DNA from: an uncultured Bacteriovoracaceae bacterium
GTDB lineage: Bacteria; Bdellovibrionota; Bacteriovoracia; Bacteriovoracales; Bacteriovoracaceae
Assembly: GCA_938034385.1 (NCBI GenBank)
Contig: CALHLC010000026.1
Coordinates: 1-34,604, forward strand
Direction of reading: 5' to 3'
DNA length: 34,604 nucleotides
Positions 1 through 7,294 of this stretch are shown here, piece by piece. The notes under the pieces were generated by a model. That model ran no database searches, had not been told where the DNA came from, and saw only the letters and a list, made by a program, of their open reading frames with translations. A program made the translations under genes and the position numbers. Numbering within the stretch: the first letter of the stretch is position 1; every line of letters begins with the position of its first letter.

Positions 1-1418
1 CGGTCTTCACGCTTAATGGTGGTAATTAATCAATAAATCCTTCTGACACATCTCGTAATTCGCTGATAAATTCATAAAAAAACAGACATAGTCTTCAACT
101 TATTCAAAATTAAATTGCAGTAAAAAATTAACCAAGGAGAACCCTATGTCCGAGAAAAGACTAACACAACATTTACTATTACCCGAGCTGCGTTTTGTTA
201 AACATCATCACCGCAAAAGAAATCAATACATTGAATGCATTAAAGTATCTGCATTTGAAGTCTGCCCAAAGTGTGCTACTAAGAGCTCAAAGGTTTATGA
301 TCACCGATTTGTAACTCCAAGGGATCAACCAATTAGAAATGGAAGCGTTACACTTAAAATAAAAAAGAGAAGATTTAAATGTCAAAATAGTTATTGTGCC
401 AAAGTGTTTACTGAGCCAGTTTCAGGAATAAGAAAAGGCTTCAGGACAACTCAAAGATTCAGATCTTGTTTGCGAGATTACTCTAGCAAATATATGAATC
501 TAAAAGCAGTGAGAAAAGATCTTAAAGTTTCTAGCTCCACTGTCTACAAAGCATTTTATGAGCAAATTGAACTAGAGCTTAGAAAGTCAGCAAATGAATG
601 GCCTAAAACAATTGGAATTGACGAACATTCTTTCAATCGAAATGTTAAAGGTCATTCAAGAGAATTTGTCACTGTATTTGTGGATTATACTAATAAACGC
701 ATGAAGGAAGTGGTTCTGGGTAAATCTATCAATGATCTCCTAAATTCAAGTATTATAGATATTAAAGGTCGAGAAAATGTAAAGAATGTAATTGTTGATT
801 TATCTCCAACCTTTAGATCCTTTGCAATGAGATTTTTTCCAAAAGCTAGATTAATAGCAGATCACTTTCATGTTGTTAAACTTATGCATCCAAGATTAAA
901 TGAACTTAGAAAAACAGTTGTAGATGATTATCAATTCCCAAAATCAAGAAAGAATCCAATTAATAAATTAATCTATAAAAGTAGAAGAAAATTAAGGCAT
1001 CATCAAAAAAGAGTGATCCACGAATTCTTAAAATTTAATGATGAATTAAGAGAACTCTATTTCTTTCAACAAAGACTTTACCGAATATATCAAGTCAGAG
1101 GGTACAAAAGGGCCAAGAAAGCACTTTTTAGTTTATTGGATGACATGGCCAGGTCAAAATTTAAAAAGACCAGAAGTTATCGACAAACATTTTTTAAATG
1201 GCGATACGAGATCTTAAATTATTTTTGTACAAGTAAATTAAATAACGGCAGAACCGAAGGGTATAATTGTAAAGCAAAGCTTATACAACGTTGTGCGTAT
1301 GGATTTAGAAGCTTCCCAAATTATAGATTGAAGCTTTTATACCACTGTCGTTAGAGTTTACTTGAAAGCTTGAAATTGGCTTTGATTTTGAGAGTAAAAT
1401 TACTTCTCGTGAAACCGG
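1..1418 (+). mobile_element. ISL3-family insertion sequence (probable bounds)
   Basis: The element carries a complete ISL3-type transposase gene. Its ends are suggested by a short imperfect inverted repeat: CGGTCTTCACG at 1-11, and CGGTTTCACG on the minus strand at 1408-1417. Both share the TTCACG core that I associate with ISL3-family termini. About 1.4 kb is normal for the family. The left end coincides with the window edge, so it could begin a few bases earlier and no target duplication can be checked. The repeat is short, so the right boundary is an inference. Confidence 0.5.
146..1354 (+). CDS. ISL3-family transposase
   Basis: This DDE transposase of 402 residues is close to full family length. 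An N-terminal zinc-binding region is visible (C40xxC43, then C79 and C84), followed by a helical DNA-binding part. The catalytic triad is probably D159 (GIDEH), D218 (VDLS) and E371 (RTEGYN). The DHFHVVK motif at 239-245, just after the second Asp, is typical of ISL3 enzymes. The start is supported by AAGGAGA six bases upstream of ATG. No frameshift or internal stop is seen, so the element may still be able to move. It lies next to a truncated regulator and an integrase remnant, which fits a region of repeated insertion and decay. Confidence 0.9.
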   Translation: MSEKRLTQHLLLPELRFVKHHHRKRNQYIECIKVSAFEVCPKCATKSSKVYDHRFVTPRDQPIRNGSVTLKIKKRRFKCQNSYCAKVFTEPVSGIRKGFRTTQRFRSCLRDYSSKYMNLKAVRKDLKVSSSTVYKAFYEQIELELRKSANEWPKTIGIDEHSFNRNVKGHSREFVTVFVDYTNKRMKEVVLGKSINDLLNSSIIDIKGRENVKNVIVDLSPTFRSFAMRFFPKARLIADHFHVVKLMHPRLNELRKTVVDDYQFPKSRKNPINKLIYKSRRKLRHHQKRVIHEFLKFNDELRELYFFQQRLYRIYQVRGYKRAKKALFSLLDDMARSKFKKTRSYRQTFFKWRYEILNYFCTSKLNNGRTEGYNCKAKLIQRCAYGFRSFPNYRLKLLYHCR

Positions 1419-1540
1419 CTTGCCTAAAGTGGGCCTTAAGGTATAAAGTTTTAGGTACTTACATTACTAACTGAAAATTTAGTTTTGAAAAAGTTGATGA
1501 ATCATCAATGATTACGAAATGTTAGAGTTAGTTTCCACTA
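1355..1540. other. Non-coding stretch between IS and LysR remnant
   Basis: No convincing gene is present. The IS right end probably falls at about 1418. A near-palindrome, ttgatga-a-tcatcaa at 1494-1508, is followed on the minus strand by CTTTTT. It might act as a weak terminator for the LysR remnant, although its stem is AT-rich. Confidence 0.4.
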
Positions 1541-1867
1541 CTAAGCGAGTATATTCGTCATAAAGTAAGTTGAAAAAACTTCAAAAGTAGCAATTTTAAG
1601 AGATTTTAAAGAGGTCTGTTCTATTTCATTTGTTATCAACTTAAGACCTTCAAAGAAAGCTGGAAGTTTTAAGCTAAGATCTCGGCCATACTCTGTGATT
1701 TTAATTCCACGACCTTGCTGAACGATAAGTTGGTTATTCAACTCTCTCTCTAAGACTTTTATCGATTTGGAGAGGCCACTATGAGAAATTCCTATAATTG
1801 TAGCTGCTTCTCTCAGGTTTTCTGTTTGAGCCAAAATATAAAATTGTTTAAGCCTATTGGTATCCAT
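1541..1867 (-). pseudogene. Truncated LysR-family regulator
   Basis: The 108 residues match the N-terminal winged-helix DNA-binding domain of LysR-type regulators: the MDTNRLKQFYILAQ start, helix-turn-helix around residues 17-45 (AATIIGISHSGLSKSIKVLE), and the wing ending near residue 60. A linker and the first strand of the effector domain follow (LKIATFEVFST, about residues 91-101). The family is normally about 300 residues, so roughly two thirds, including the ligand-binding domain, is missing. The reading frame stops 123 bases from the presumed IS end. Truncation by the IS or by a later deletion is likely. A free DNA-binding domain could still be made, but I treat the gene as broken. Confidence 0.7.
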
Positions 1868-1944
1868 TAGTTACCATAAATAGAAATTTATTCGCTTTTT
1901 GTCTAGAGTTAATTTGTCTATTGTCTCCTTACAAACTTCAAAAC

Positions 1945-1960
1945 AAAGGAGGCAAGTTTG
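1945..1960 (+). promoter_or_regulatory. Strong RBS fixing a TTG start
   Basis: AAAGGAGG at 1945-1952 lies five bases before TTG at 1958. No ATG is suitably placed, so the perfect Shine-Dalgarno sequence decides the TTG start of the secreted protein gene. Confidence 0.7.
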
Positions 1961-2311
1961 AGGTATTTATTAATTTTACTTGGTTTATCTGTAACTGCTA
2001 ATAGCTCAGATGTTAGATGTGAATCAGAAAAGAACACAAATGGTTTTGCTGATGTTTATGTCAGAGTAATAGAGAAAGCTGATGAATATTACGCGTCTGT
2101 TAGCTTCTATTTTAAACCTTGGGGACCTGAACTATTTTTAGATTGTAGTGATAGATATAATCGAAAAGATTACAATTATTGTGTTGGAAAATCTTTCAAT
2201 CAAGGGCATGCAGTATTTAAATTTGTAAAAGAGAACGGAACACTAAAAGTTTACGACAAAGAAGGAAAGTTAATAAAAAAGTCTAGCTATCTACTGAGAT
2301 GCGAGTATTAG
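1958..2311 (+). CDS. Small secreted protein, four cysteines
   Basis: The 117-residue protein starts at TTG after a perfect AAAGGAGG. The first 16 residues (RYLLILLGLSVTANSS) look like a short signal peptide. The mature part has four cysteines (in VRCES, LDCSD, NYCVG and LRCEY), enough for two disulfides, which suits the periplasm or exterior. I do not recognise a family. It lies between the LysR remnant and the integrase remnant and is followed 39 bases later by another small secreted protein with a similar cysteine count, so both may be cargo of a decayed island. Confidence 0.6.
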   Translation: MRYLLILLGLSVTANSSDVRCESEKNTNGFADVYVRVIEKADEYYASVSFYFKPWGPELFLDCSDRYNRKDYNYCVGKSFNQGHAVFKFVKENGTLKVYDKEGKLIKKSSYLLRCEY

Positions 2312-2350
2312 TATTTTAGAAACCTATATATTTAAATTAAAAGGAGAAAC

Positions 2351-2674
2351 ATGAAATTTTTAACAACTTTAATGCTTTTAAACACTTTAGGTTATTCAGG
2401 TGAAGTTAACCCTATAGGCTACTCATCTCAAGAGCTACATAAAAGCAGCCTCACAAAAAGACACGCAAAGGAAGCCAGAGCTGATCTAATTCGTAAGGCC
2501 AACAGCCAGTGTGCTCCTTTAGTCGGATATCGAATATCAAAAATTATATACAAAATAAGAGAGCCTAAATGTCCTCTTTGGGCGTATTGCCCTGACTCAG
2601 ACTCTAGCGATCTGGGATATAGATACGAAGCCAGAGGTAGATTCAAATGTTATTGGCATGGTGGTGACTGGTAA
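2351..2674 (+). CDS. Small secreted protein, four cysteines
   Basis: The 107-residue protein has an N-terminal signal peptide (MKFLTTLMLLNTLGYSG) and four cysteines in the mature part (SQCAP, PKCPLWAYC, FKCYW). AAAGGAG lies before the ATG with good spacing, which supports the start. The middle is basic (KRHAKEARADLIRKA). No family is recognised. The overlapping minus-strand reading frame in the same DNA has no signal of its own. With the preceding gene it forms a probable two-gene unit of exported small proteins inside the accessory segment. Confidence 0.6.
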   Translation: MKFLTTLMLLNTLGYSGEVNPIGYSSQELHKSSLTKRHAKEARADLIRKANSQCAPLVGYRISKIIYKIREPKCPLWAYCPDSDSSDLGYRYEARGRFKCYWHGGDW

Positions 2675-2758
2675 TTCATCACTTAAAATCAAGCTGCTTT
2701 AAACTTTCAAGCTAGGATGATTGAGTATTCCTCGGAGCTTTGAGTAATTTACTAATAG

Positions 2759-3208
2759 TTAATATACTTCTTTAGGTGTAATAGAATTAATAGGCTTGTC
2801 ACCTATCCATGGATAAACATCTTGAGTAAGTCTTCTATAAATTTTAACTTTGTAATTCTCACTCCATTTAGGTTCTTGCCTGCCATACCACTCTTCACCT
2901 ACTGATTTAAAAGTATTTTGAAGTGACTCTGATTTTTTATTCTTTTCATATCGTCTTGTTTCACTTGGATCAATATTTTTCGCTATTGATAACTTCGCCT
3001 CACTCTTTTTAAGCCTAGCTTCTTTAAGATCAACTTGAGGATAAACACCAAAAGAGATTCTTTTCTCCTTTCCGTTAAACCTATACTTTAATCTCCAGTA
3101 CTTTCTTCCCTTAGGAGTAATCTCTAGATATAAACCCTCTCCATCAAAAAGCTTTTGAGTCTTCTCTGTAGGTTTAGCATTTCTAACTTTTGTAGCTGTT
3201 AACTTCAT
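2759..3208 (-). pseudogene. P4-type tyrosine integrase, N-terminal remnant
   Basis: The 149 residues match the N-terminal arm-binding domain (DUF4102) of P4-like integrases: LTATKVRNAKPTEKT, a FDGEGLYLEITPKG-like strand, WRLKYRF, and the ARLKKSEAKLSIAKNIDP helix. The start of the SAM-like core-binding domain follows (about residues 96-149). The catalytic tyrosine recombinase domain (R..HxxR..Y) is absent, and full-length proteins are about 400 residues. The start is supported by GGAAGGAG ten bases upstream of ATG. The gene lies 185 bases downstream of the 3' end of tRNA-Ala on the same strand. That is the usual arrangement for an island integrated at a tRNA, here decayed. Confidence 0.75.
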
Positions 3209-3270
3209 TTGGGGGCAACTCCTTCCAAGAATTCTTTAAATTCTATTGTTGCCCCCTAAGATGCCCCCAA
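3208..3270 (-). repeat. GGGGGCA repeats beside integrase start
   Basis: Three copies of a TTGGGGGCA-like motif flank the integrase start: TTTGGGGGCAAC on the plus strand at 3208-3219, TTAGGGGGCAAC on the minus strand (3248-3259) and TTGGGGGCA on the minus strand (3262-3270). One copy lies between the Shine-Dalgarno sequence and the ATG. Similar G-rich repeats are familiar near P4-type integrases and could be integrase arm sites. That role is inferred. Confidence 0.5.
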
Positions 3271-3393
3271 GTGATCTAGGATATCAATAATTCTCATTGG
3301 ACTTCTCGAGACCTCAATACTAACATAAGTATCTAATTTTATTATATTTTGAGTACTTTAAGAAACGAACTAGAACTTTAAAAAACTAAGTAA

Positions 3394-3469
3394 TGGTGGA
3401 GATGACAAGGATCGAACTTGCGACCTCTTCGCTGCCAGCGAAGCGCTCTCCCAACTGAGCTACACCCCC
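3394..3469 (-). tRNA. tRNA-Ala (anticodon GGC)
   Basis: A complete cloverleaf can be folded by eye. The acceptor stem GGGGGTG pairs with CATCTCC, allowing G-T pairs. The D-arm follows with GCTC/GAGC. The anticodon stem CTTCG/CGAAG encloses loop CTGGCAG with anticodon GGC at 3436-3434, and the TTCGATC loop is present. The 3' ACCA is encoded (3397-3394), giving 76 nt. The 5' ten bases overlap the end of the glycosyltransferase gene. It is the probable former attachment site for the integrase remnant downstream. Confidence 0.95.
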
Positions 3470-4299
3470 ATTACTGAATTTAAAATATAACTAATTTCAT
3501 CGTAGTTATCAAGATTGTTATGTTTCTTATATCCCTTTAATAATATCTCTGCCTTTTTTATAAGAACGCCTTTTGCTAATACTCTCTGATCTTCACTTAA
3601 ATCAAGATGTTCAAGAATCCACTTAATAGATTTCACCCGGTAGTAATCCATTGCAAAAAACTTTCTTGAAAGTTGATCTTCATGTCCACCATATTTTTCT
3701 ATAAGTTCTTCATCTATAAAACCCACTTTTTCTGTCGCACAAATTTTCAACCAAAGATCATAATCTTCACAAACAAGATAATCTTCCCTAAAGCCTCTCC
3801 ACTTCTGAAGTAACTCTCTTTTCAAACACACTGTTGATGGACTTATCACACATAACTCTAAACAACGCTCAAATTGATCGCCACCACCTTTTACATGCTT
3901 TTTCATTTGATTTACCCTAAGCTCATTTCTAATCCATCTCTCTTGAGTGTGATTGATCTGAAATCCTGGGAATTCTTTTATAAATTCAAATTGTCTTTCT
4001 AGTTTTGAAGGTAACCACTGATCATCTGAATCTAGAAAGCAGACCCATGGAGCAGAAGTATTCTCTATACCATGATTTCTAGCTCGACTTACTCCTTGAG
4101 GAGCATCTCTTTTAGAAATAGTTAAATACTTTATGCTTCTAGAATCTAAGTACTCAACAGTTCCATCACTTGAGCCATCATCAATAATGAGAAATTCAAA
4201 TTCTTTAAAACTCTGATTCAAAACGGAATCAATTGATTTTTTTAAAAAGTCTAAACGATTATATGTTGGGATAATAACTGAGAAAAATTTTTTACTCAT
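3460..4299 (-). CDS. Family 2 glycosyltransferase
   Basis: The protein should transfer a sugar from a nucleotide-sugar donor to an acceptor in surface polysaccharide synthesis, at the cytoplasmic face of the membrane. The GT-A fold signs are VIIPTYNR (8-15), DDGSSDGT (40-47), the metal-binding DxD at 90-92 (FLDSDD) and a C-terminal CEDYDLWLKI, where the ED pair usually supplies the catalytic base. At 279 residues it is a single-domain enzyme with no membrane segment. It overlaps the upstream aldo/keto reductase by 8 bases, so the two are translationally coupled. Its TAG stop uses tRNA-Ala bases 8-10. The sugar and acceptor cannot be told. Confidence 0.88.
   Translation of the reverse strand: MSKKFFSVIIPTYNRLDFLKKSIDSVLNQSFKEFEFLIIDDGSSDGTVEYLDSRSIKYLTISKRDAPQGVSRARNHGIENTSAPWVCFLDSDDQWLPSKLERQFEFIKEFPGFQINHTQERWIRNELRVNQMKKHVKGGGDQFERCLELCVISPSTVCLKRELLQKWRGFREDYLVCEDYDLWLKICATEKVGFIDEELIEKYGGHEDQLSRKFFAMDYYRVKSIKWILEHLDLSEDQRVLAKGVLIKKAEILLKGYKKHNNLDNYDEISYILNSVMGV
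3484..3512 (-). promoter_or_regulatory. Promoter for tRNA-Ala inside the GT2 gene
   Basis: On the minus strand, TTGATA (3512-3507), a 17-base spacer and TATATT (3489-3484) form a near-consensus sigma70 promoter. Transcription would start about 8 bases before the mature tRNA 5' end. It lies entirely within the last codons of the glycosyltransferase gene. Confidence 0.65.
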
Positions 4300-5254
4300 A
4301 GTACTTTTGAAGGTGATCTTTCAACTCACTCCAATATTCAAATTCGTTATAAATCTCATTTGATCGCTCAATTGATTTCATTATTGAATCCAACCTTGCT
4401 TTGCTTTTCACTCCACATAAGATCGTACTTAGTTGATCGTGATGTAAATTAAAACTAATTGCAAGATCTAAGAAATTATAATCTTTACTCTCTAAGTATT
4501 TTTTGCACTCATCGACAAGTTGTACTTTCTTTTCTACATCTGATTTTTTCCACCAAGGAGATTTTTTTCGACAATCTGAATCGTCAAAAACTCTTTTTAG
4601 ATTATACATACCAGTCAAAACTCCTTTATCCAGAGTTCCCCAGCTCATAAAATCAATTCCTTTCTCTTTTAAATACGGAAAAACTTCTTTTTCAGCTTTT
4701 CGTTCAAAAAGATTATATTCACTTTGGACGACCTCTATCTCAGCAATTTCCGAAGCTTTTTCTAAATCTTCAATATTAGTATTACAAAGCCCTATATGTT
4801 TAATCACACCTTTTTCTTTGTACTTAGCAAGTACTTCCATAGGCCTTCTAATATCAACTCTCTCATCGGGCCAATGAATAAAATACAAATCTATATACTC
4901 AGTATTAAAACTCTTCAAAGATTGAAGTAGCATCTTTTCTGCTAGTTTAGGATCGTTACTCATGTCAATGCGCTTATTTTCATGCCAAGAAATTCCTGAC
5001 TTACTAATTAAGGTGCATTTCTCTCTTACTTCTTTTAAGCCCAATCCAAGTCTTTTTTCAGATAATCCAAATCCATAAACAGGAGCTGAATCAAAAACTC
5101 TTATACCTAATTCATAAGCATACCTTACAAGCTCAATCGCATCAGATTCTGAAATATCTCCAAATCCATAGCCTCCGCCTTCTCCGCTCAAAGCTGCTCC
5201 CCCAAAACTTAGAGGATGAATAGATTTTCCTAAAAAATTTGCCTCCACATTCAT
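4292..5254 (-). CDS. Aldo/keto reductase family protein
   Basis: This is an NAD(P)H-dependent oxidoreductase with an AKR (beta/alpha)8 barrel. The catalytic tetrad is intact: D55 (VFDSAP), Y60 (VYG), K85 (SKSG) and H127 (FIHWPD). The 320-residue length is normal. SRE-like nucleotide-binding sequence is expected near ILCGVKSKARLD at about 280-291. The start is supported by AAAGGAGAG seven bases upstream of ATG. It overlaps a GT2 glycosyltransferase by 8 bases. AKRs paired with glycosyltransferases often act in sugar modification for surface glycans, so that role is plausible, but the substrate is not evident. It is divergent from the gene at 5290, with only 35 bases between the starts. Confidence 0.88.
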   Translation of the reverse strand: MNVEANFLGKSIHPLSFGGAALSGEGGGYGFGDISESDAIELVRYAYELGIRVFDSAPVYGFGLSEKRLGLGLKEVREKCTLISKSGISWHENKRIDMSNDPKLAEKMLLQSLKSFNTEYIDLYFIHWPDERVDIRRPMEVLAKYKEKGVIKHIGLCNTNIEDLEKASEIAEIEVVQSEYNLFERKAEKEVFPYLKEKGIDFMSWGTLDKGVLTGMYNLKRVFDDSDCRKKSPWWKKSDVEKKVQLVDECKKYLESKDYNFLDLAISFNLHHDQLSTILCGVKSKARLDSIMKSIERSNEIYNEFEYWSELKDHLQKYYE

Positions 5255-5289
5255 TGCAATACTCTCCTTTGAGTAGTAATCCTAAGATT

Positions 5290-6309
5290 ATGAAATTACT
5301 CTGTTTTGCTCATAGAAATGAAGCTAAAACATTTTTTGATCGTCTAAAACTATCACCTTTAGATACGTCTCTCAATCTATTTAAATCCAAAAATGAATTC
5401 ATCCTAATTTCAGGTGAAGGCATACAAAGTACCACTGAATTATTAAGTATAGTACTTTCAAAATATGAAAACATTAGTGAAATTATAAACTATGGTATCG
5501 CGGGATCTCTTGATAAATCGCTTAAGGAAAATTCTATTTTTTCAATTAGAACAGTCTACCAATACTTCGATGATTTTTCTTTTAAAAGCCATACTTCTCA
5601 CGATAAGCAAGCAACTATCGATTTAATTAGTGTTCATAAAAGAATTTATTCACCGGAAGATAAATTAAAGCTCTCCATCTATGCACATTTACTTGATATG
5701 GAAACATGGGCCCTTGCTTCTGTAGCCAAGAGATTTAAAAAGAAATGGAAATCTTATAAAACTGTTTCCGACTCTCTTGATGAGGCAACTAAATGCCAAC
5801 AAATAGCAAATGAAGCAAAATTTTACTCAGATCTTTTCTGGAATCACTTCATAAATACTAAAGAACAATCTCCTCTTTCTGAATCATCAAGAAATCTAAT
5901 ACTAGAAAATTCATCTTTGTATTTCACTCATACTCAGGCCCATCAAATAAGAAAATATTGTAAAAGCTTAATCCTTAGAGATCCATCTTTCCTAGAAAGT
6001 TTTACTTCTTCAAAAAAATATAAATCTATTGTAGAAAGTGAGAAATCTAGAAAAGAAAAATCAAAAGAAGTCCTAAATCTTCTGGCAACAGACTATGACC
6101 CTATTACTTTTAAAGAATTACAAAGAACTCAAAAAGTATTTAAATCCTTAAAAAATCAATATTTAAATTTTGATCACTCAGAATATATTGAAAAAAATTC
6201 AATTAAATTCAAAGGTCAATTTAAAAGCTCTAACGATCTTAGAAATATCATAAGAACTTTAGAAAAAATCAACATTGATGAACTCAAAGGCAAATCTAAA
6301 GATGTTTAA
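5290..6309 (+). CDS. Nucleoside phosphorylase-fold protein (MTAN-like) with extension
   Basis: The first ~190 residues resemble the PNP/UDP phosphorylase superfamily, closest in style to MTA/SAH nucleosidase. NYGIAGSL (67-74) matches the ribose/phosphate loop (NTGSAGGL in MTAN), and DMETWAL (136-142) matches the substrate-binding VEMEATA strand. VSDSLDE (159-165) matches the catalytic Asp loop, and E11 could be the second acid. The remaining ~150 residues are charged, helical and unlike the family. The start is set at the ATG at 5290, because upstream in-frame codons lie inside the divergent gene's leader. The last 8 bases overlap the radical SAM gene. A possible role is cleaving 5'-deoxyadenosine or a related nucleoside made by that enzyme. 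This is an inference. Confidence 0.6.
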   Translation: MKLLCFAHRNEAKTFFDRLKLSPLDTSLNLFKSKNEFILISGEGIQSTTELLSIVLSKYENISEIINYGIAGSLDKSLKENSIFSIRTVYQYFDDFSFKSHTSHDKQATIDLISVHKRIYSPEDKLKLSIYAHLLDMETWALASVAKRFKKKWKSYKTVSDSLDEATKCQQIANEAKFYSDLFWNHFINTKEQSPLSESSRNLILENSSLYFTHTQAHQIRKYCKSLILRDPSFLESFTSSKKYKSIVESEKSRKEKSKEVLNLLATDYDPITFKELQRTQKVFKSLKNQYLNFDHSEYIEKNSIKFKGQFKSSNDLRNIIRTLEKINIDELKGKSKDV

Positions 6310-7294
6310 AAAAGTTTTGGTAGAGAAAGAAGTTCTTAATAATCCAAATACAATTCATATTTTAAGTAAGCTCCCAAAAGCTAAACCTATTATTATAGAT
6401 GATCTCGATCAATACTGGGGAAAAGTAAAAAAACCCTATTTACAAAAAAGAGATAATTTAAACTTATTCATAGGAAAAAAAAGAGGAACTCTCGTTAAGC
6501 CTGCACCTGATGCATACGGTGTGAGTGGAGATCCACACTACTATTTCATTCACTCATATAATTGTATCTATGAGTGCCAATATTGTTTTTTACAGGGATA
6601 TTTTCATACCCCTGATTTAGTTTTATATGTAAATCATGATGAAATCTTAAAGGAGATAAAATCAATCCTTGTAGAGCATCCCAATGCTTGGTTTCACGCT
6701 GGTGAATTCAGCGATAGCTTAGCATTAAACCATATTACGAATGAGTGGTCTCAATACTGGGATTTTTTTAAAAATAATCCCAAAGCAAAATTAGAATTAA
6801 GAACAAAGTCGGTGAATATTAAAAATATTCTACCTCTTGAGCCATTAAAAAATGTCCTCCTTACCTTCTCCCTTTCTCCTCAAGATCCTTCAAAGGAATT
6901 TGATCTCAAAACTCCAAGTACTCGAGCTAAAATTAAAGCAATCAAACAATTAAGTGATGCAGGTTTCCAAATAGGAATTCACTTTGATCCAATAATATAT
7001 TCTGAGAAGTTACAAATTCAATACACACAATTAATTAACGATCTTTTAGAAAACACTAATATAGATCAAATTAATTATTTCTCTTTAGGCGTTGTTAGAT
7101 ATACTAAGGATGTCTATAGACAAGTAGAACTCAACTACCCTGACTCTAAATTACATTCTCATCCTTATATCAAAAGCTTTGATAATAAGATCAGATATTC
7201 AAGGCCTATGAGAAATTGGTTATTATCAACAGTAAAAAACATTCTTTTATCTAAAGATGTTCACGAGTCAAGGATCTATTTATGCATGGAGTAA
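6302..7294 (+). CDS. Spore photoproduct lyase-like radical SAM enzyme
   Basis: The 330-residue protein has the radical SAM CX3CX2C cluster motif at C88, C92 and C95 (YNCIYECQYCF). The surrounding SPL-family pattern includes a SGDPHYYF-like strand, a YCFLQGY sequence, a WFHAGEFSDSLALNHIT stretch (130-146), LRTKS and a TFSLSP strand. SPL itself repairs the spore photoproduct in DNA using a 5'-deoxyadenosyl radical. No spore-forming context exists here, and the hydrogen-donor Cys of genuine SPL is not seen at the aligned GEFSDS position, so another substrate is likely. The start at 6302 overlaps the upstream stop (ATGTTTAA). Upstream in-frame ATGs lie well inside the previous gene. It shares its last 13 bases with the next gene. 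Confidence 0.75.
   Translation: MFKKVLVEKEVLNNPNTIHILSKLPKAKPIIIDDLDQYWGKVKKPYLQKRDNLNLFIGKKRGTLVKPAPDAYGVSGDPHYYFIHSYNCIYECQYCFLQGYFHTPDLVLYVNHDEILKEIKSILVEHPNAWFHAGEFSDSLALNHITNEWSQYWDFFKNNPKAKLELRTKSVNIKNILPLEPLKNVLLTFSLSPQDPSKEFDLKTPSTRAKIKAIKQLSDAGFQIGIHFDPIIYSEKLQIQYTQLINDLLENTNIDQINYFSLGVVRYTKDVYRQVELNYPDSKLHSHPYIKSFDNKIRYSRPMRNWLLSTVKNILLSKDVHESRIYLCME

Noticed and set aside
2428-2646. Minus-strand 72-codon frame inside the second small secreted protein gene.
   Set aside because: The plus-strand gene has a strong ribosome-binding site and signal peptide. The antisense frame has neither.
14-3399. The 9-base match taatggtgg at 14-22 and at the tRNA-Ala 3' end (3391-3399), considered as an att direct repeat.
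   Set aside because: It is too short to be convincing in AT-rich DNA, and the first copy falls inside the probable IS, so it is not a plausible island boundary.
4459-4877. Plus-strand open frames within the aldo/keto reductase gene.
   Set aside because: They lie wholly within a gene with an intact catalytic tetrad and lack credible starts or family similarity.
5254-5292. TTGCAA at 5254-5259 as a promoter giving a leaderless transcript for the gene at 5290.
   Set aside because: With a 17-base spacer the -10 would be TAATCC, which matches only two of six consensus bases.
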